Assembly: GCF_027595985.1 (NCBI RefSeq) | Contig: NC_073312.1 | Location: forward strand, 5,109,051-5,173,050 | Origin: Sorex araneus | Taxonomy: Eukaryota; Chordata; Mammalia; Eulipotyphla; Soricidae | Direction of reading: 5' to 3' | Length of the DNA stretch: 64,000 bases | Shown: positions 22,579 through 33,299 of the stretch, in pieces | How positions within the stretch are numbered: the stretch's first letter is position 1 | How the letters are laid out: the number at the start of each line of letters is the position of its first letter | The notes under the pieces: model-generated | What the model was told of the DNA's origin: nothing | Databases searched by the model: none | The model's input: the letters and a program-made list of their open reading frames with translations, nothing else | Translations under genes and position numbers: made by a program

Positions 22579-22763
22579 CTGCGGACACATGGGTGGGCAC
22601 CAAGTTACCGGGGCGCTGCCCCCTGACCCTGGGTCCCTCTTGTCACCATGACAACCAGCACCCCAGGCACTGATCTCTGTGCCCAGATGGGTCCAGTCCT
22701 GGCCCTGCCTTCTGGGTGAGGGGCCGGGAGGGAGGCTGACGCCCCACCTGCAAGCCTCCAGCT

Positions 22764-22925
22764 GGGCTGGAGCCATAGCACAGTGGGGAGGGGGTTTGCC
22801 TTGCACGTGGCTGACCTGGATTTGATCCCTGGCATCCCATATGGTCCCCTGGGCACTGCCAGGTGTGATTCCTGAGTGCAGAGCCAGTAGACCCTGAGCA
22901 ACCACTGGGTATGACCCAAAAAGCA
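22764..22925 (+). mobile_element. SINE, plus orientation, in GPR26 intron 2
   Basis: GGGCTGGAGCCATAGCACAG, TTTGCCTTGCACGTGGC, CATCCCATATGGTCCCC, GAGTGCAGAGCCAG and TATGACCCAAAAAGC. Complete from head to tail, and its tail runs into a TA/TG microsatellite. It is antisense to GPR26 and begins 186 bp upstream of the exon 3 acceptor. Confidence 0.9.
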
Positions 22926-22986
<61 letters not shown>

Positions 22987-23003
22987 CACACATATATATG
23001 TAT
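22926..23003. repeat. (TA)n(TG)n(TA)n compound microsatellite
   Basis: An alternating purine-pyrimidine run of almost 80 bp between two oppositely oriented SINEs, in place of the SINE A-tail. Confidence 0.95.
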
Positions 23004-23009
23004 ATCTTC

Positions 23010-23178
23010 AGTCTCTTTGCTTTGGTCTCACACCCAGCTGTGCTTATTAAGGCTTCCTCCTGGCTCTGCGCTCAGGGACCACTCCTGGTGGTTCTCTGGG
23101 GACCATCTGGGGGTGCTGGGGACTGACCCAAGATTAGCTGCATGCAGCAGATTTCCTGCTGCGTGTCTCTCCAGCCCC
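23010..23178 (-). mobile_element. SINE, minus orientation, paired with the 22.76-kb copy
   Basis: TTTGGTCTCACACCCAGCTGTGC, GCTCAGGGACCACTCCTGG, GGACCATCTGGGGGTGCTGG and TGCGTGTCTCTCCAGCCCC follow the antisense SINE. With the plus copy at 22764-22925 it forms an inverted repeat of about 165 bp per arm around the TA/TG tract. Confidence 0.82.
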
Positions 23179-23559
23179 CAATCTGCAAACATCCTGTGAA
23201 GCTCAGAAGAGGTCTCGCACCTGGAAGAATTTACTGACTAGGGGACCACCTCTGGGGCTGGACCAGCGCTGGAAGCCCCTGGGACCAGATCAGCCGCCGG
23301 GGTGCCCTAAAGTCACCTTTGTTTGGCGGCAGATGCCAGGGAAGGTGTAGCGCCTGTGTCAGGGGGGCGTGGGGGCATTGCTCAAACTCTCCCGGTGCCT
23401 CTAAGGAGTTAATGCCGAGCATCAGGCCGCCACGGGCTCTTCTCGCGTGGAACCCCTCCCCAAATCAGCTCTCGCTCTCTCTCCTCTCAAGTGCGCCTGG
23501 CTCTGGGACATCTCTGGATGTGACCCCCGGTCCCAGAGAGAGAAGAGGAACTGCACCGG

Positions 23560-23710
23560 GGAGAGAAATTGCAGCTCAGAAAGAAGCCTCCCACCTCCTG
23601 TCCGACGAGTAAAGGAGACCCATGGGGGGCAGGGGTGCCCAGTGTCACACAGGGAGCTGGCAGGGAGGGGTACTCATGCTGCCCGTGGCTGGAACCTGGG
23701 GTCTCTCTGC
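23560..23710 (-). mobile_element. MIR-like fragment
   Basis: AATTGCAGCTCAGAAAG, then GTGTCACACAGGGAGCTGGCAGG and GGCTGGAACCTGGGG match the layout of an antisense MIR (CACACAGCTAGCAAGTGGCAG ... GAACCCAGG). Confidence 0.5.
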
Positions 23711-25220
23711 AGGAGGGGCCGCGGTGCTCTGGGCCGGTAGGCGCCCCCGGGCTGGGATTCAGCACCTCGGCCAGCGCCTGAACACTTCCGGTGCTTCCTG
23801 GCCGAGAGGCTGAGCTGTGTCCAGGCGGGGAGGGCCCGGGGGACGGGGCCCTGGGCTGCAGCGGCCTCTTGGCCTCCCAGCGGCCCTTAGGGGTGCCCTG
23901 GCTCCCCCGGGCTCCTCTCTTGGGCGGCCCGGGTCCTTGCCTTTCCGGAAGTATGTGGTCACATTCCTGCCCTCGCCCTTGGGAGTTGAGACGGGGCGGG
24001 GTCGCTAGGGAAGTGTGTGTGCGGGAGTGTTGGATGTGTGGAGACAGGAGCCCTGGGTGTGGAGCCGACACCTAATTAGCACCGGGAGAGGCTGTGAGGC
24101 AAGCTGCCGGGGCGTGCCGGCCACAGGCTCTCCCCAAATGCCTCCATCCCTGCGTTCCTCCAGGGGCTCGGGGGGCTCATCCCGGGAGCCAGGCCTCAGC
24201 GAACCATCCAGCAAGAGCAAAATGACCATCTGCAGCTTCTGCAGAATTCCAAGAATACGTTTTTTTTTTTTTTTTCAGCTTCGCCACTTGGATAATGAAG
24301 AGGTAGAGCCCCTGGGGACTCGGTGTAGAGTCTGGGCCATGCCTGGCTCAGGGGCCACTTCCAGTCCAGCGTCTCCCTTGGGCCAAACGCCCGAGAGGAA
24401 CCATCCTGAAAAACCTTGACCTTGTCCCACAGAACGGGCAGCACTAGCCCCATTTCACAGACTAGGAGAGAGGCCCCGGGAGCCTGAGTCCCAGGCAGCA
24501 CCTTCATGGGGGCTCGGCTCTGGGGGTCCCTGGGAACTCCCGCCCCTGGGGGTTCCCTGTGCCAGCTGGGAATGTGTATGCGCCACGCACCCCTGTCCAT
24601 AGCTGACAGCGTGTCGGCCCTTGTCAGCTCTGAGGCAGAGGTGCCTGGGTCAGTCATGGCGGAGTCGCTGCCCGGGTGCCCAGGGGATGGGCCAAGCTGC
24701 AGCCCACGCCCAGATGTGGGGGCCAACCCCCTCCTGCCTCCCCCAAGCGCCCCCTGTTCCGTCTCCACAGTGAGGGCACGGCGCGTTCCAGCCCACGGTC
24801 CCTGTTCCTCTCAGGCCAGGGGTCCTCCTGCCATGGTGCCCCGAATCCCAGGGCTGTGCCCCTTGGCGGCACCGAGGCCGCCCTGAGGCTCCACCCTCCG
24901 CGTCCGTCTCCACTGCTGGACGGGGCTGGGTGGGGCTTGGACTCCCTTCTCCTGCCCCCAGTCGGATCCCAGAACCCAGGGTTAGGGGTGGTGGGGCTCA
25001 TGCTAATGAGGTGGGGTTCAGCTCACGCCTGCCAGAGCCCGGGGGGGGGGTTACACTGTGTCTGCCCCCACCACCCCCAAGACATCTGCTGAAGTTCTAA
25101 CTCCCGGCAGCTCCGATGTGAACTAACTGGGAAAGTGGGTCACTGCAGATATAAATTCAGATGAGCTCAGGATGGGGTATGAGGTCCCTCCTGCAACCCT
25201 CCTTAGGGTTCTCCTAAGGG
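23711..25220. other. Intron 2 unique sequence
   Basis: GC-rich, with a short poly-T at 24258-24277 and a MIR-like piece near 24425-24500 (CCCCATTTCACAGACTAGGAG, antisense MIR tail). No exon-like frame. Confidence 0.45.
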
Positions 25221-25224
25221 GAAA

Positions 25225-25803
25225 AGCACACACTCACACACTCATACACACAAAAACACACTCCCACACACTCTCACGTACACATGGACACACAGACACA
25301 TCCATATGTACTCATCCTCACCCCCATATACTCCGACACACACTAATATACAGTTACACATATACACAGAGACATTTGCTCTCACACACATACACATATG
25401 GATACACACACACATTCACATATATGCACAGTCACTCACATGCACACACTACACATACACACAATCACACATACACACAGAGACACTCACACACTCATGG
25501 ACACATACACAATCTCACATATACATACATAGTCACTCACATACACACACCACACAAACACACAGTCACACAGAGACACTTGCTCACACACACACATGAA
25601 CACATACATACATACACAAACTCACGTGTACACACAGTTGATCACATGCACACATATATGCAGTTACATTTGCACACGAAGAGACACAAAGACACACAGC
25701 CACATACTCACATGCTCCATCATACACACACACACACACACACACATGCACACATGCTCATGCTCACACATGCTCACACACAGTTGCATGTACACACACA
25801 GAC
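25225..25803. repeat. CA-rich array (CACACA/ATACACA), 580 bp
   Basis: An irregular mixture of ACAC, TCACA, ATACA and ACTCACA blocks. A plus-strand open frame (Thr/His-rich) is compositional. Confidence 0.93.
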
Positions 25804-26429
25804 ACAGGGAGCGGGGCGGGGGGCAGGGGCAGGGGCAGGGGAGCCGCAGCCCTTCGGGGGTTTCTGCTGCCGGTGGTTCCGAGACTCGGGAGTGCGTGGG
25901 AAGCCGGAGACAGACACATGGCGGGCTGGGGGCTCCAGCCTGATGCCAGCTCACAGGCGCATCTTTCTGACAGGTGAGAGACCGGGGGGGGGTGCGTGAG
26001 CCCCTTCCCGGGACCCCGCCCCCAGGACTTCTCCATGGACCCCCTCACCTCGCTCTTGGCGGGGGGCCGTCTGAGCAGGCGGCCTGGAAGCACCTCCCGC
26101 CCCCGTGGTCGGGTCACAGGAGTCCCTGAGGACGCTCAGCTGGGGGTGGGGAGGGTCTGCACCCCAGGGCCCTGAGGCCGGACCCTACGACGTTCTGCAA
26201 ACTCTCCAGCGGCCGCTCATTCTCGGGCAGGCCGAGGCCTCGTGCTCTGCATGTGGAAGAAGCAGGCTCGAACCCGGGGCCCTGGCACAGAGACTGCCGC
26301 TCCCCTGCCGGCCCCTCCCCCGGCCTCCATGGGAGCCCAGAGCAGGAAACCCACCAGGCTCTGCCATTCAGGGCCAGAGACTGGCACACGCCTGCCCTCC
26401 ACCTCGGCACTCCATCACGCCCTAACCCG

Positions 26430-26661
26430 CCTTCTCCCCACTCCCCTGTCTCTCCCTCTCTCCCTCCTCTCTCCCTCCTCTCTTCTCTCTTTCTCTTCTT
26501 CTCGCCTTCTCTTTCTTTTTTCTCTCCTCTCTCCCCTTCTCTCCCTCCTGTCTCCTCTTTCTCTCCCTCTCACTCACCCTCTCTTTCTCTCTCACCCTCT
26601 CTCTCTCTCCCTCTCCTTTCTTCTCTCTCTCCCTCTCTCTCCCCCCCAACTCCCCCCTCTA

Positions 26662-26720
<59 letters not shown>
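26430..26720. repeat. (CT)n tract followed by (CA)n
   Basis: CTCTCC-rich from 26430 to about 26660, then an uninterrupted (CA)n from about 26669 to 26718. Confidence 0.93.
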
Positions 26721-26722
<2 letters not shown>

Positions 26723-26799
26723 CTTCCCAAAGACCTAGGGAGAACTATCTTTGTTTGAAGACCTGGAAGTAAAGACTGACACTTTCACACTCCCCAGAA

Positions 26800-27068
26800 C
26801 GGCGGCATGGAAAGGGGTCCTGCGAGAGACCATTAATCACCCTGCGGGTCACGTGCTTGGCAAGCCTCTGCCATCTCCCTCCCCCCTTAATGATGCTCTC
26901 GGATCCTCTGCACCTCAACGCCCCGCCCGGAGAGTAGGGGACAACCGTAATTATCTGTAAGCACCCGCGAGAGCTAATAGCCGCACAAAGGCAGCTAGAC
27001 ATGCAAGTTTTAATTCCGAAACTATTTAATTAGGGCTTCGGAGCGGGAGTCTGTTGCGAATTATCAAA
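26800..27068. promoter_or_regulatory. Candidate conserved enhancer in GPR26 intron 2
   Basis: Directly after the CA repeat the sequence becomes complex and rich in homeobox-type cores: CATTAATCAC, CTTAATGATG, CGTAATTATC, GCTAATAGC, TTTTAATTCC, ATTTAATTAGG and CGAATTATCAAA, with an E-box-like CACGTG near 26853. Seven or more TAAT/ATTA sites in under 270 bp in a GC-rich neighbourhood suggests a developmental enhancer. Function and conservation are inference. Confidence 0.45.
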
Positions 27069-28533
27069 TCCTCTCCAGCATGGAGGAGAGAGGCCCGGGG
27101 TGGGTCTGGGCTGTCAGGGGTGACCTGGACAGGACAGAGGGGTCAGTGTGACTGTGGATGGAAGGGATAGACCCCCGAGCCAGAGTGCTGGTGGCCGGGC
27201 CAGGGAGCAGGCAGAGGGCAGCACCCACTTTGCGTGCGTGGGGGAGGCGCCTTCTCTCCCAGCCCTGCAGGGCGCCCCCACCCCACACCACCACGAATGG
27301 CCCCTGAGTGCCACTGGCTGTGCACCCCATACACACACACACACACACAGGCCCAGGGCAAGCTCTGGCTGGCACCCCTGGAAGCTAACACACGGGGCCC
27401 CACCTAACCCAGTCAGCCGAGAGCCCCGTCTCCGGCTCTGGACCAAGTGCTCCCAGCCCAGCGCTGTGTGTGTATGTGCCCATGAGCGTGGAGTGTGGGG
27501 AAGGGGCTCGGTGCCTCCCGCCTCTCCCCTCCCACGTGTGGCCACTCCATTGGGTCCATACCACAGCCCTGGGCGCAGGACGGATCTTGTGGTTTTGAAC
27601 CTCAAGGCTGGACCAGTGCCAAGGCCTTGCTGGCACCTTCGGTGCCACCAATCAGGCCTGGGGCGGCCCCAGCTGTGGTAGGGGCCACACTGAGTGTGTG
27701 TCCCCCCACCCCGGGGTGCAGGACGGGTGTGTGGGTGCCACCGGGCGCTCCTAGGGGGCCACGTGGCCCAGGAAAGGACACTTGGAAACCCACACGGAGA
27801 CTCGAATGTTCTCAGCCCAGCCAAGTGCTTGGTGCTCCGGGGAAGCCTCTGGGGGAGGGCGCAGATGGGGGCACAGAGGCACCCCCGCCCCTCCAGCCGG
27901 ATCTTCCCCACCAGAGCCCCTTTCCCGGGCGCCCCTCCCCCAGGGCCGTGTCCCCAGCAGACCGCTGGGGGAGGGGAGGGCGGGGGCAGACGCTGCCTGT
28001 ATGGGTGTCTGTGCTGGCGCCTCAGCGAGGGGTGTCAGTGAACCCCAGGGTGCTCCTCGGTCACCCCAGGGTGCCACAGGCTTCTGCTCGGGCTGGGGTC
28101 CGCCCCACACCCCCAGGGGGAAATGCAGGAGGGGCCCTGCCCGAAGAGGAGCACTGGGCTGGGCTCAGAACCTGGCTCTGCCTCAGTTTCTCCTCCTGCA
28201 GAGGAGGGTGTCGGCGGGGCTCAGAGGGCTGTGCAGAGCCCGGGAGGGAGTGGGAGCACTAGGCCCGTTCCCTGCCAGGAGCCACAGCAAATGCGTTTCC
28301 TCTCCAGCCCTGTCCCCGGCCCGGTCTCGGGTGGGCTGCCTCGGGGGCTTTCCCGCTGTTTCAAAGGAGACAGGGTCGTGGGAGAGGCCCAGAGGCCGCC
28401 TAACGGCCACCCTGACCCCTGCCAGCCAGGCAAGCTGGTGCAGCTCCCTAAGCCTCAGTTTCCCCGTTTGTCAGTGCTCACGCTGTTGGCCCACTCAGCT
28501 CTCGGGGGCCCTGTGGGGTCTCAGAACAAACTC
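27069..28533. other. Intron 2 unique sequence with MIR pieces
   Basis: GC-rich. MIR-like text at about 28160-28250 (CTCTGCCTCAGTTTCTCCTCCTGCAGAGGAGG) and 28425-28475 (AGCCTCAGTTTCCCCGTTTGTCAG), both plus. A short (AC)n lies at 27330-27350. Nothing else identified. Confidence 0.5.
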
Positions 28534-28549
28534 TAAAGTCATCTAAGAG

Positions 28550-28634
28550 TGGAGTTCATGCCCAGTTCAGTCAGCTTAATCAATGGCTGAATAACTAGCA
28601 GGGCCCCTACATTGTAAAAGTAAAATTAAAAAAA
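28550..28634 (+). mobile_element. 85-bp retro-insert of unknown origin, 16-bp TSD
   Basis: A sequence ending in an A-rich tail (GTAAAATTAAAAAAA) is bounded by exact duplicates TAAAGTCATCTAAGAG at 28534-28549 and 28635-28650. A-tail plus TSD is the mark of L1-driven retroposition. The body (starting TGGAGTTCATGCCCAG) does not match the SINEs, L1 or small RNAs I know, so it may be a 3' mRNA fragment or an unrecognised RNA. Confidence 0.75.
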
Positions 28635-28650
28635 TAAAGTCATCTAAGAG

Positions 28651-29189
28651 CCGGACTCTCAGCTCGCAGAAGCTCACATATGCCCCACACGGGGCCTCCT
28701 GAGCTCACCAACACGCACGCGCTGGGGTAGGACGCAGGTCTACACTGCCGGACCCTCTCCCGGGAGAGTCCAAAGCCAGCCACGGCCTCCTCGGGCCCGG
28801 CCCTGTCCTCCAGGTCTGCGCACCCGCCAGTGCGAGTCTGGTGGTTAACTTCCTGCCCGCTCGCTGACCCGGGGGGTGGGGGGCAGAACAACCTGGAGTG
28901 TCCCAGAGTTTCCAGATGAAGTTTGTGTTTGAACCCGTGGGCCTGCGACAGCAGACGCCCCTTTCTGGTTTTGGGGAGAGGCGCGCTCCTACGCATTGAT
29001 GGCCTCACAGAACCAGTGGCAGAGGAGGGGGATTTACCCTTTTCCTCTCTCGGGCAGGGTCAGCTCACCTCTCCTTCTGCACTTGACTAGACTGATGCCA
29101 GAGGCTGTCCTGGGTTCAACTTGTAGGGGGAAGATTGGGTTACTTCTGTCTCTATGATCCGGCATGAGTCAGTTTCTCTCCCCAATCTC
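28651..29189. other. Intron 2 unique sequence
   Basis: No repeat or gene recognised. Confidence 0.45.
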
Positions 29190-29740
29190 TGTCCATCATG
29201 TACCCATCCATCCACCCATGTATGTATCCATTCATGTATGTACCCATTCATCCACCAACCCATCCATCCATGTATGTACCCCTTTATCCATCCATCCATC
29301 CATCCATCTACGTACCCATCCATCCATCCATTCATCCATATATGTAGCCATCTACCCATCCATGTATGTACGTATTCATCCATCCATTCATCCATGTATC
29401 CATCCATCTACCCATCCATCCATCCATCCATCCACCCATTCATTCATCCATGTATCCATCTACCCATGTATGCATGCATTTATCCATCCGTCCATCCATC
29501 CATCCATCCATCCATCCATCCATCCATCCATCCATCCATCCATCCATCCATCCACCCACCCATTCATTCATCCATGTATCCATCTACCCATGTATGCATG
29601 CATTTATCCATCCATCCATCCATCTGTCCATCCATCCATCCATCCATCCATCCATCCATCCACCCATCCGTCCACCCATCTGTCCACCCACCCATCCATC
29701 CATCCAATCCATCCATCCGTCCATCCGTTCGTCCATCCAC
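29190..29740. repeat. (CATC)n array with higher-order duplication
   Basis: CATCCATC tetranucleotides with CATGTATG variants. The irregular block TTCATCCATGTATCCATC plus TACCCATGTATGCATGC occurs at about 29443 and again at about 29567, showing duplication of a segment of about 124 bp. Confidence 0.95.
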
Positions 29741-30027
29741 CATTGCTGCTGTTTCTCTGGAGACCCTGGCCATCACAGCACTGTCCTGGCAACTCCCGGT
29801 GATTTGTTCTGAAGGGGAAGAGCATCCCGGGAGCAGGCTCGGGAAGGGAGCTTTGTGTGCTGGCGCAGAAACGGGGGTGGGGGAGGGGCCTGCAAGACTC
29901 ATCAGCTCTTTTCAAAAGCTCGAAGACCTGGTCGAGAGCTCACCGAGGCTGGCGGCAGCTTCACCGCCCACGCGATGCACTGCTCAGGGAAATGACTCAT
30001 CTGTCCCTCCAACCCCGTCCTCGGCTG

Positions 30028-30032
<5 letters not shown>

Positions 30033-30080
<48 letters not shown>
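30033..30080. repeat. (TG)n microsatellite
   Basis: About 23 TG units ending in CGCATGCGCGC. Confidence 0.95.
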
Positions 30081-30081
<1 letters not shown>

Positions 30082-31193
30082 ATGCGCGCTGTGGCTCAGC
30101 CTTGCTGGTCATCAGAATCCGCTGGCAGATTTGAGAGCTATGGACACCAGGCCCCGCGTTGAGACTCCAGCTTACCTGGTCTTGGGTGAAGCCCGGGAAT
30201 GCGGCGTGGGGCTTGCCGTGTGAAGGGAAGCTCACCCCGGCCGCACGGCACGGGGGAAGGCTGCAGAGCCCCCTCGTGTGTCCTGGGGAGGGTTCCCAGG
30301 TCTCCAGGCCCTGCCCTCAGGGACCCTCGGGAGTGCTCTGGGCACGGTGCCAGCGAGCTTGCCGGGGACAGCCTGCTCAGCACTCCCGCATGAGATGCTC
30401 CGAGGGGCCCTTCGTGCCCCAGGCCCTCCCCGCCTGCAGCCCTGGCTTCTCCAGTGGGGGCCACTTCCTGCCTCTCAGAGCTGCCTGCCCTCTGCAGTGA
30501 GGTGGCCGCATCTCCCCTCAGATGATGCTGGGGACAGCAGAGCCAGCCCCGGGAGCACCAGAGTCCCCCAGTGCAGCCTGCGAGACCCCAGAGTGAGTGG
30601 TGTGTCCGGGGTTTTGGTGAATTCCCACCCATGCGCCCCGAGAACCAAGGCAGTGCAGGGAGCAGCCCCAGCAGGCCCCGCGCCCGAGCCTGGGGGTTCT
30701 CACGCCGCGGGCAGCAGTGACCTCAAAGTGTAGCTGCCCGAGATCCTGGCCACGGCCCGCACTGAGGGGAGCCAGGGTCCTTGAGGTGTGTACGGGGGTC
30801 CTCCATCTCCCTGAACACCCCAGAATCTCTGCTCCTCTCACAGGGTGACCCCAGGACAATAGGGGGGACTGATCAGACTGCACCAACTACCTGCCTGCCC
30901 TCTCCTGTCCCCGGGCCCCACCAGGTATCCCCACTTCACCTGGACTTGACCTTCCTGATGACGTCCTTAAACAGGGCTCAGACTGGGCGGGGGCGGGGCG
31001 TGTACTCTGAGCAGGGCGGGAGCACTGGCCCCGGGGTTCCCAGTGAAGGGGGCATGAGCAGCCGCAGGCCGAGGGAAGGAGGGAGCACGGGGCCAGGCAC
31101 GGACACTCATCCCCAGCTGTCCTGGGGACAGACGGGCACCCTCCAATGGAAGGAGAGTGACCTCGGGCTAGGGACACGTTTCCCAGCCACGGG
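30081..31193. other. Intron 2 unique sequence
   Basis: GC-rich DNA; no gene, RNA or assignable repeat. Confidence 0.45.
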
Positions 31194-31370
31194 CAAGGAG
31201 ACGGCACAGCGAGGAGGGCGCTTTGCCAACCTGGGTTCGATTCCCAGCACCACGTAGGGTTCCCCAAGCCCCATTAGGGGCGATCCCTGAATGCAGAGGC
31301 AGGAGTAGGCCCTGAGCCCTCGGGGGGGATGGCCTTGAAAACAAAAAACCACAAACCCCAAAATAAATGC
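31194..31370 (+). mobile_element. Old SINE
   Basis: AGACGGCACAGCGAGGAGGGCGC, ACCTGGGTTCGATTCCCAGC (intact B box), CCCTGAATGCAGAGGCAGGAG and an A-rich tail at 31339-31360. The first part of the head is deleted. Confidence 0.7.
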
Positions 31371-31466
31371 AACAAATTTCCCGGCCGCAAAAAAAACAAA
31401 CAGGTGAGATGCCCTTCGACTCTATCTCACTAGGAAACGAAAATAAAATTGTTAATCGTAGACATG

Positions 31467-31537
31467 CGTGCCACCCGGGAATCGAACCTGGGTCGCAAGA
31501 ACGGGAATCTTGCATGGTACCACGACGCTTGCCTTGC
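31467..31537 (-). pseudogene. tRNA-Gly(CCC) pseudogene joined to a SINE
   Basis: The minus strand reads GTCGTGGTACCATGCAAGAT, then TCCCGTTCTTGCGACCC and AGGTTCGATTCCCGG. From D-arm to T-arm this is almost identical to vertebrate tRNA-Gly-CCC as I remember it: anticodon CCC in a seven-base loop, closed by CAAGA/TCTTG. The T stem has one A-C mismatch. The 5' acceptor strand (GCAAGGC) does not pair with the 3' strand (GTGGCAC), so it cannot be a working tRNA. The 5' bases merge with the antisense of the SINE sequence (GCTTGCCTTGCAC), indicating fusion. Confidence 0.75.
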
Positions 31538-31718
31538 ACACGGCCGATCTGGGCTTGATTCCTCCGCCCCTCTCGGAAAGCCCAGCAAGCTACCGAGAGT
31601 ACTTCGCCCGTGGCTATTCCATATGCTAGAAACAGTAACTAAGTCTCACAGTGGAGATGTTACTGGTGCCCCCTCGAGCAAATCGATGAGCAACGGGATG
31701 ACAGTGACAGTGATACGG
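31531..31718 (+). mobile_element. Shrew SINE, long form, lacking its normal head
   Basis: Starts inside the usual head at TTGCCTTGCACACGGCCGATC, then TTGATTCCTCCGCCCCTCTCGG, AGCAAGCTACCGAGAGTA, CTATTCCATATGCTAGAAAC and CTCACAGTGGAGATG, and ends ATGACAGTGACAGTGATACG. The first ~30 bases of the SINE, including the A box, are replaced by the antisense tRNA-Gly. Near-identical AATCGTAGAC (31454-31463) and AATCATAGAC (31719-31728) flank tRNA and SINE together, so they probably integrated as one unit. Confidence 0.82.
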
Positions 31719-32123
31719 AATCATAGACGTAATCACTTTAGTCCCGTATAATGTCCTGCTATTGTATCTTGCACTGATGGCTGCTCGATCCAGCCAGGCC
31801 AGGTTCAAGAGCCCCAATAAAACCCATGTCTGGGGGCTCAGGGCTCTACACTCGGATCCTGGGGTCCTTCTGGTGGACTGTCCATGTCTAGAAGGCCAGT
31901 CCCGCCCCAAGGCCTGGGCTCTGCATGGGTTCCTCCTGCCTCCGAGTCCTCGCTCCTTCCCTGTCCATCACATGACCTGTATCTCCTCCAGGGCACGGGT
32001 CACCCCAGGGCCACTGAGTCTGGAGTGAGAGGTCCACTGGGAGGCCCGCAGGGCAGGCCCCGTCTCCTCTCAGCCTGCCGGGTACACGGAGAAGACGCGG
32101 AGAACAGGTGCCACGGGGCCTGA

Positions 32124-32275
32124 GCCTGAGACCAGCGGGAAGGTGCTTGCCTTGCATGTAGCCAGCCCGGGTTCAATCAGAGGATTCCCCAAGGCTCTCC
32201 AGGAGTGATCCCTGAGCACTGAGCCCTGAGCACCACCATATGTGGCCCAGAATTCCTAAAGAAATCTTTAAAGAC
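32124..32275 (+). mobile_element. Old SINE
   Basis: GGTGCTTGCCTTGCATGTAGCC, GCCCGGGTTCAATC, CCAGGAGTGATCCCTGAGCA and CACCACCATATGTGGCCCAG. 5' part decayed; no TSD found. Confidence 0.7.
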
Positions 32276-32439
32276 ATGTAGGCAACAGGAGAGGAGCACG
32301 TGTTTGCTCTGTCCTGAGATCCAGTTCCAATGGCTCTTTCCCCGACAGGACAGGGCTGCCGGCCCGGCGGGGTGCCTGGAGGGGGTGCTGGGCCCGGGGC
32401 CTACCAGAACCCGGATGCTTATTTAAGAGGTTTCCTGGA

Positions 32440-32730
32440 TGCAGTTTTTCTCCAGCGTGCGCTGCCTCTCTCCCCCGTGTAAGAGGAGCAAGTGTTCTCT
32501 GAATGTTTCTGAAAACCCCAAACGCACCAAATCCATTTGGAGTGGACACGATGCGAGGTGAGTCTCGCAGCAATCTGACGGAAACGTTATTTCCTGGGCC
32601 CCATTAGCGCGGGAGGAGCTATCAGGAAGGGGAGAGAGGGACCGTGTTGCTGGGAAATGAGATTAAGCCGGAGAAAAATCCAATAGTTCCTGGTCGGAGC
32701 GCATTACTATTCTCCTCGGGGGGCTCAAGT
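32440..32730. promoter_or_regulatory. Candidate conserved noncoding element in intron 2
   Basis: Repeat-free sequence with AAATCCATTTGG, CCCCATTAGCGCG, GAAATGAGATTAAGCC, AAAAATCCAATAG and GCATTACTATTC. The mix of TAAT/ATTA cores, GATTAAG and a CATTTG-type E-box resembles neural enhancers. Conservation not tested. Confidence 0.35.
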
Positions 32731-33225
32731 TCTTCTCGGCACCCACGGGCCCCACTGTCCGAGCAGCCCCCACCCGGGGCTCCTCCTCGGCACGTCTCAC
32801 CCTGGCCGGGAGGGGGCGACGTCCTGCAGGGCCCCGCCCCCGAGCCAGAGCCGAGGGGCAGCGACACCCCCGTGAGCAGGTTGGCTGGCTGGAGCGGCAC
32901 AGCTGGGGGCTGGGGGCAGAGGAGGGGCTGAGGGCAGCCACAGGACAGACCCCCACAAAGAATGCCCGCGATGGCCCGAGGGCCGAGCTAGCTAGCGGAC
33001 AATCCTAGAAGGAAGGAGGGCGGCCCTGCTCTGCCCAGGCCAGAGCCCCTGGGCACTCGAGGGCAGCCCTCGCGCCTGCACCCCCACAACGCCCAGCTCC
33101 CCGAGGCAGCGGCCCCAGGGAAGGGCACTCGGGGCACTCGGGGCTGAAGGGGCTGAAGGGGCCGGGCTGAGAGTCAGAGCGTGGGCCGTGCTGTGGCCGT
33201 GCTGTGGCCAGGCGCCACGGAGCCC
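32731..33225. other. Intron 2 unique sequence
   Basis: GC-rich; includes a small GGGGCTGAA tandem near 33141-33160. No gene seen. Confidence 0.45.
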
Positions 33226-33299
33226 GGGAGCCACACAGACACGGCGCTCAGGGACAGTCAGGGCCGTCCATCCCACGGACGCTCACTCTCACTCAGTTG

